Of a DNA stretch of 9,096 nucleotides, positions 5,884 through 9,096 are shown piece by piece. The notes beneath the pieces were generated by a model. That model saw nothing but the letters and a program-made list of their open reading frames with translations. It was not told the DNA's origin and ran no database searches. Within the stretch, counting starts at the first letter, position 1. Each line of letters starts with the position of its first letter. Made by a program: the position numbers and the translations under genes. This stretch comes from a bacterium (GTDB lineage: Bacteria > JALSQH01), in assembly GCA_027004335.1 (NCBI GenBank), contig JALTID010000159.1:1-9096 (forward strand). The letters run 5' to 3'.

Positions 5884-6597
5884 TTGGAGAGAGTGTTAGT
5901 ATTTCAGCATGTTTCATTTGAGTCCCCGGGAAGAATTAAAGATTTCCTTGTTAAAAGAGGATCTGCTATAACTACTGTAAAATTTTTTGAAAGTTTTTCT
6001 CTGCTGGATGTAGAGCTATTTGATCTCCTGATAATAATGGGTGGACCTATGGGAGTATATGAGGAGAACAGGTACTCATGGTTGAAGGATGAGAAGAAAT
6101 TTATTGAAAAATTTATAGATTCAGGTAAAAAGGTCCTTGGAGTTTGTTTCGGTGCCCAGTTAATAGCAGAAGTACTGGGGGCAAAAATTTTTCGAATGAG
6201 TGGCAGAGAGATTGGGTGGTTCCCTGTGGAGCTAACTGCTGAGGGTATTTCTCATCCTTTTTTTAAAGAATTTCCTGGAAAATTTGAAGCATTTCACTGG
6301 CACGGAGATACTTTCTCCCTTCCATCTGGAGCTCTTCATTTTGCAAGAAGTGAGGGATGCGAGAATCAGGGATTTATCTATGATAATAGAGTTGTTGCTT
6401 TTCAGTTTCATCTTGAGACTACCCCTGAGCTTGTTGAGGAGCTTATTAAATTTTCTGGAGATGACCTCAAAGGGGGAGGTAAATATGTGCAGGAACCAGA
6501 TGAGATGCGACATGGGAATTTCAGAGAGTTGAATGAGCTTCTTTTCAGGTTTCTTGAGAATTATTTTGATTTTTTCTCTGCTTCAGAGAAGGGATAA
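5884..6597 (+). CDS. Class I glutamine amidotransferase (GMP synthase-like GATase domain protein)
   Basis: This is a stand-alone cytoplasmic glutaminase/amidotransferase-fold protein. The triad is visible: nucleophile Cys88 in LGVCFGAQL, His176 in FQFHLE, and Glu178. The MGGPMGVYEE segment (52-61) supplies the oxyanion region. Conserved EIGWFPVEL and FHWHGDTFSLP (about 137-147) place it in the YfeJ/GuaA-like group, many of which act on glutamine or gamma-glutamyl conjugates. The true substrate cannot be read from sequence. The start is probably TTG 5884, with GGGGA close upstream (3-nt spacing); GTG 5893 is an alternative. It is transcribed away from the PTS operon, and its last 53 bp overlap the end of the tRNA nucleotidyltransferase gene on the other strand. 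At 237 residues it is full-length, with a C-terminal extension after the catalytic domain. Confidence 0.88.
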   Translation: MERVLVFQHVSFESPGRIKDFLVKRGSAITTVKFFESFSLLDVELFDLLIIMGGPMGVYEENRYSWLKDEKKFIEKFIDSGKKVLGVCFGAQLIAEVLGAKIFRMSGREIGWFPVELTAEGISHPFFKEFPGKFEAFHWHGDTFSLPSGALHFARSEGCENQGFIYDNRVVAFQFHLETTPELVEELIKFSGDDLKGGGKYVQEPDEMRHGNFRELNELLFRFLENYFDFFSASEKG

Positions 6598-7876
6598 ATT
6601 CCTCCCGGATTATCTTCAAAAGTTTCTCCTTCTCATTAAGAGAAGGGTTTTCCATGATCTTCTCCAGTAGGTATTTCTTCGTGTCTCCTATTTCTTTTCC
6701 CTTCAGTCCTAAATTTATTAAATCATATCCGTTAATTGCAATGGAATTAACATCGGGGATAGTGGCCTTTTTTATTTCTTCGTCAATTCTACTTTTTAGT
6801 TCCTCCAGATCCTCAAATCCCTTCTTCATACCAGTTCCAATTCTGTCTGCTCTTCTGAGGAGGAAAAGATCATCTATATTTTCTTCGCCCACTCTAAAAA
6901 TAAATCTTCTTACTGCTCTATCGCTCCACCTCTGGTGGTATGAAAACATATGATTTGCCACAAGAGAGGTAACTTTTTTCCTGATATTCTTATCTACTCC
7001 AAGCCTTTTTAACACTTCTTCAGCTATCGCAGTACCCAATTTCTCATGATTATAAAATGTGAAGTCTTTTTTATCCTCGTTCCATTTTTTTGTCGCTGGT
7101 TTCCCGATATCATGAAAAAGGGCAGCATATCTGACAGGCAAATTGCTGGAGGGGGTATTATCCAGGACCTTTAATGTATGGATGAAAACATCATATTTAT
7201 GGAATCTATTCTGTGTTACATCAATACAGCTTGCCAGTTCCGGCAAGATGTAGTGAAGAGCTTTTATCTCTGCAAGTTCTTTAAAAACCTTTGATGGTCG
7301 CGGAAGACTCAATATATTTTCTATTTCCTTTTTTAACCGCAGAGGATTAACTGAGTATAGCAGGTAAGCATTCCATCTCATTGCCATGTAAGTTTCTTCT
7401 TCAATATTAAAATGTAATTTTTGTTTGAGCCTAACACCCCTTATTATCCGCAGAGGATCCTCTCTGAATCTGGCATGAGGGTCCACTGTGGCTCTGATTA
7501 GCTTTGCCCTGAGGTCCTCCCTGCCGTTGTGAAGATCTATTAATTCTTCCCTGAATGGATCATATGCCATTGCATTGATGGTAAAATCTCTTTTTTCAAG
7601 GTTCTCTTCTAAATTAGTGGTAAGGTTTATTTCAAATTCTTTCCCTCTGTAGAGGATTACCACAGTTTCTTCACTCTTCTGTGAAGGAATGTAAAATTTT
7701 TGAAACTTCTTTAAAAGAGCTTCTCTTTTTCCTGTGAAAATAAAGTCGTAGTCTGATACCCTCTTTCCCAGGAGAAGATCCCGGACTGATCCCCCCACTA
7801 AGTAACATTTACCATTTTCCGCCATCGTTTTGCATAACTCTAATATGTATCCGGGCAGGTGTAACATGAAAACCAT
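6545..7876 (-). CDS. cca: tRNA nucleotidyltransferase with HD domain, probably CC-adding
   Basis: This is a class II tRNA nucleotidyltransferase that acts on the tRNA 3' end. Motif A is YLVGGSVRDLLLG (25-37) with the catalytic Asp pair SDYDF (Asp42, Asp44). Motif B is RDFTINAMA (96-104). The nucleotide-selecting EDxxR is EDPLR (139-143) within RFREDPLRIIRGVR. An HD phosphohydrolase domain follows with His233, His255-Asp256 (LFHDIGKP), His277 and His309. Between the catalytic strand FEINL (81-85) and RDFT there are only about 10 residues, where CCA-adding and A-adding enzymes carry a flexible loop of roughly 20 more. Loss of this loop is the known mark of CC-adding enzymes, so a separate A-adding enzyme is expected elsewhere. 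Length 443 is normal for the HD-containing form. ATG 7876 has GGA 5 nt upstream; ATG 7867 is an alternative. Confidence 0.9.
   Translation of the reverse strand: MVFMLHLPGYILELCKTMAENGKCYLVGGSVRDLLLGKRVSDYDFIFTGKREALLKKFQKFYIPSQKSEETVVILYRGKEFEINLTTNLEENLEKRDFTINAMAYDPFREELIDLHNGREDLRAKLIRATVDPHARFREDPLRIIRGVRLKQKLHFNIEEETYMAMRWNAYLLYSVNPLRLKKEIENILSLPRPSKVFKELAEIKALHYILPELASCIDVTQNRFHKYDVFIHTLKVLDNTPSSNLPVRYAALFHDIGKPATKKWNEDKKDFTFYNHEKLGTAIAEEVLKRLGVDKNIRKKVTSLVANHMFSYHQRWSDRAVRRFIFRVGEENIDDLFLLRRADRIGTGMKKGFEDLEELKSRIDEEIKKATIPDVNSIAINGYDLINLGLKGKEIGDTKKYLLEKIMENPSLNEKEKLLKIIREEFIPSLKQRKNQNNSQET
6628..6651 (+). terminator. Candidate intrinsic terminator of the amidotransferase gene
   Basis: On the plus strand, CCTTCTC pairs perfectly with GAGAAGG across the loop ATTAA, followed by GTTTT. 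It begins 31 nt after the amidotransferase stop. It lies inside the coding sequence of the converging tRNA nucleotidyltransferase gene. The stem is short (7 bp) and the T run has only 4 residues, so it may be weak. Confidence 0.4.
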
Positions 7877-8266
7877 TATATCCAGTTGGTAGTAATTTTC
7901 CAGAGGAGGAGTTAACCTCCATGGGGGTATGTATATGCTGACCCTTTGAATTTTTAATCATTATTTATGATGTCAGCTTTTAGGTATAGAAGTTAATGGA
8001 GTTGTGAAGATTTTCTGGATGAAATTTTTCAGGGGTTAAGTTGAAAAGATAGAGTGAAAGTTTTAACGAGGGGTTCTTGAGAGGAGGTTGTGGGGATTTT
8101 AAGTTCCTACAAAATCAAGATTTGGACGAAAAGAAATAAAGCAAAATACCCACATATTAAGTTACTGAAGACTTAAGATCAGGGCAAGCAACCTGAAGGG
8201 TTGCGATGAGTCAGGGCGTATGGTGTTTCTACTATCTTATCACTTCTTGTTTTCATAGGAGATTGC
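7877..8266. other. Intergenic stretch of 390 bp without a recognisable gene
   Basis: The gap separates the tRNA nucleotidyltransferase from the Res-like gene, both leftward. It must hold the promoter of the former, but I see no convincing -35/-10 pair; TATACA at 7937-7932 (minus strand) is a weak -10 candidate. A small inverted repeat, GGAGG (7905-7909) with CCTCC (7916-7920), lies about 30 nt upstream of the start codon. A second hairpin flanked by direct repeats is described separately. There are no tRNA features and no CRISPR-type repeats. Its base composition, with purine-rich runs on the plus strand around 8060-8100, differs from the flanking coding DNA. Confidence 0.6.
8179..8217. repeat. 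Hairpin flanked by 7-bp direct repeats
   Basis: TCAGGGC occurs at 8179-8185 and again at 8211-8217. Between them, GCAACC (8188-8193) pairs perfectly with GGTTGC (8199-8204) across TGAAG. The stretch is more GC-rich than its surroundings. It starts about 50 nt downstream of the Res-like stop codon on the leftward strand. There is no T run next to the stem, so it is not a standard intrinsic terminator. It could be a structured RNA, a remnant of a mobile-element end, or a REP-like element. Confidence 0.4.
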
Positions 8267-9096
8267 CTATTCATTTTCATCTTTTAAAACTGAGACAATT
8301 TCTTTCAAATTCTTGAAATTGTGTTTCTCAAATAGTTCTTGGTTTACTCTAAAAAATCCCCATCTTTCCCCAGTTAAATTAGAAGCATCATCACACCAGA
8401 CTTTCACCCTGTTATCCTTATACTCAACATCTACATCCACTCTTCCTTTTGTTTCAATTATTATCTTTTCACCCTTAGGAGTTTCTACAATGAAATCAGG
8501 ATAATACAATCTTAAATTGTCTTTTGAATCCCTATACTCAATAAAAAAGCCAATCTTAGGAACAATCTTACTAAACGCTTTTACATCATTTGCTTTATCC
8601 AGGAACTTGGCGAAATCTACCTCAAACTTATTATCACACGGAACATAGTTGAATATGCATTTATCTGCTGGATAGACCTGTTTTGACCATACAAATGGTG
8701 GAGCGTCAGAGAGTTTGATTGTATCTATGTGTTCTGGTTCTCTCTCAGAAAAGGTCATATTTCTAAATGTATCAACAAATAATCTTACAAGTTTCTCTTG
8801 AACATCTGAACGGCTGAGCATATAAAGAACACGAGGATCATTTATATCCACCTCTCCATCAAAAAGTTTCTCCTGAACATATTTTTTTACCATAGGATAG
8901 AAACCTGGAAATGCACCACCAATTTTTAATTCTTTGAGTATAATGTCAGTGTAATAAGCAATAACGCTTTTTGCATCCCTGGGTACCGGTAAATCCCATT
9001 TTCTTTTTATCCTTTCAACACCTTCAAGCATATCAACAGCAACATACTCCATTTCCAAGACCTTATTTTCAAGGTGTATCCCAAGAGAGGGGAGAG
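8267..9096 (-). CDS. Type III restriction enzyme Res-like protein, C-terminal endonuclease part (partial)
   Basis: The frame is open to the right edge, so this is the 3' portion of a longer gene; codons that look like starts near 9058 (TTG) and 9052 (ATG) are probably internal. The last 80 or so residues contain a PD-(D/E)xK nuclease core: YYPDFIVETPKGEKIIIETKG, with Asp codon at 8497-8495, Glu at 8455-8453 and Lys at 8449-8447. It is followed by VKVWCDDASNLTGERWGFFRVNQELFE, typical of the end of Res subunits, which join a DEAD-like helicase to this nuclease. Upstream, EVDFAKFLD matches the conserved Glu-containing segment before the nuclease. In type III systems Res works with a Mod methyltransferase to cut unmodified foreign DNA. 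Mod and the helicase domain would lie beyond the window, and a solitary Res-like helicase-nuclease is also possible. Confidence 0.78.
   Translation of the reverse strand, partial: LPSLGIHLENKVLEMEYVAVDMLEGVERIKRKWDLPVPRDAKSVIAYYTDIILKELKIGGAFPGFYPMVKKYVQEKLFDGEVDINDPRVLYMLSRSDVQEKLVRLFVDTFRNMTFSEREPEHIDTIKLSDAPPFVWSKQVYPADKCIFNYVPCDNKFEVDFAKFLDKANDVKAFSKIVPKIGFFIEYRDSKDNLRLYYPDFIVETPKGEKIIIETKGRVDVDVEYKDNRVKVWCDDASNLTGERWGFFRVNQELFEKHNFKNLKEIVSVLKDENE

Noticed and set aside
6464-6480. ACCTC/GAGGT inverted repeat as a terminator for the tRNA nucleotidyltransferase gene
   Set aside because: The stem is only 5 bp with a 7-nt loop, no T run follows on the minus strand, and it lies within the amidotransferase coding sequence.
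7871-7880. TATAAT overlapping the tRNA nucleotidyltransferase start as a -10 box for a leaderless transcript
   Set aside because: No -35 element is found at 16-18 nt upstream, and the match arises partly from the ATG itself.
8179-8256. A 25-codon minus-strand frame (ATG 8256 to TGA 8179) downstream of the Res-like gene
   Set aside because: It is too short to judge, has no clear Shine-Dalgarno, and its end coincides with the hairpin and direct repeats, so the DNA structure explains the region better than a peptide.
7877-8266. tRNA, riboswitch or CRISPR array in the intergenic stretch
   Set aside because: I found no cloverleaf with T-loop consensus, no multi-stem element ending in a terminator, and no spaced repeated units beyond the two 7-bp copies.

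Overview
The window is low-GC bacterial DNA, with lysine/glutamate-rich proteins and tightly packed genes. It is dominated by one leftward (minus-strand) operon that encodes a phosphotransferase system (PTS) together with its regulators. The combination of hprK, rapZ, a mannose-family PTS and a PtsN-type EIIA in one cluster is known from Deltaproteobacteria and related Gram-negative lineages. The low GC and the strong divergence of the membrane subunits would also fit an uncultivated candidate phylum. I cannot fix the taxon from this sequence; no rRNA or tRNA gene is present.

Layout, in transcription order. A clear sigma70-type promoter (TTGACA, 17-nt spacer, TAAATT) at 5798-5770 drives leftward ptsN-like EIIA, hprK, rapZ, EIIA(Man), EIIB(Man), EIIC(Man), EIID(Man), HPr (ptsH), Enzyme I (ptsI), and then a new reading frame with a signal-peptide-like start that runs off the left edge. 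From hprK on, nearly every stop codon overlaps or touches the next start (ATGA, GTGA or similar), so the genes are probably translationally coupled. Diverging rightward is a class I glutamine amidotransferase. Its 3' end overlaps by 53 bp the 3' end of a leftward tRNA nucleotidyltransferase. A 390-bp gap without a gene follows, and then the C-terminal nuclease portion of a type III restriction-like (Res) protein that enters from the right edge.

How the genes work together: Enzyme I, HPr and EIIA/EIIB form a phosphohistidine relay to the EIIC/EIID membrane transporter. HprK acts on the regulatory serine of HPr, which is present. The PtsN-like EIIA could be a second phosphorylation target, and RapZ is an ATP-binding regulator often linked to cell-envelope amino-sugar control.

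Most notable observations: (1) the ptsI reading frame stops after 258 residues, almost exactly at the end of the Enzyme I N-terminal phosphohistidine domain. The PEP-binding C-terminal half is missing, and the next gene starts immediately in an overlapping frame. (2) The tRNA nucleotidyltransferase lacks the flexible loop between its catalytic strand and the RDFTINAMA motif, which is the hallmark of CC-adding rather than CCA-adding enzymes. (3) The HPr active-site motif is HARAA instead of HARPA. (4) The divergent promoter region carries a perfect 8-3-8 palindrome over the candidate -10 element of the amidotransferase gene.
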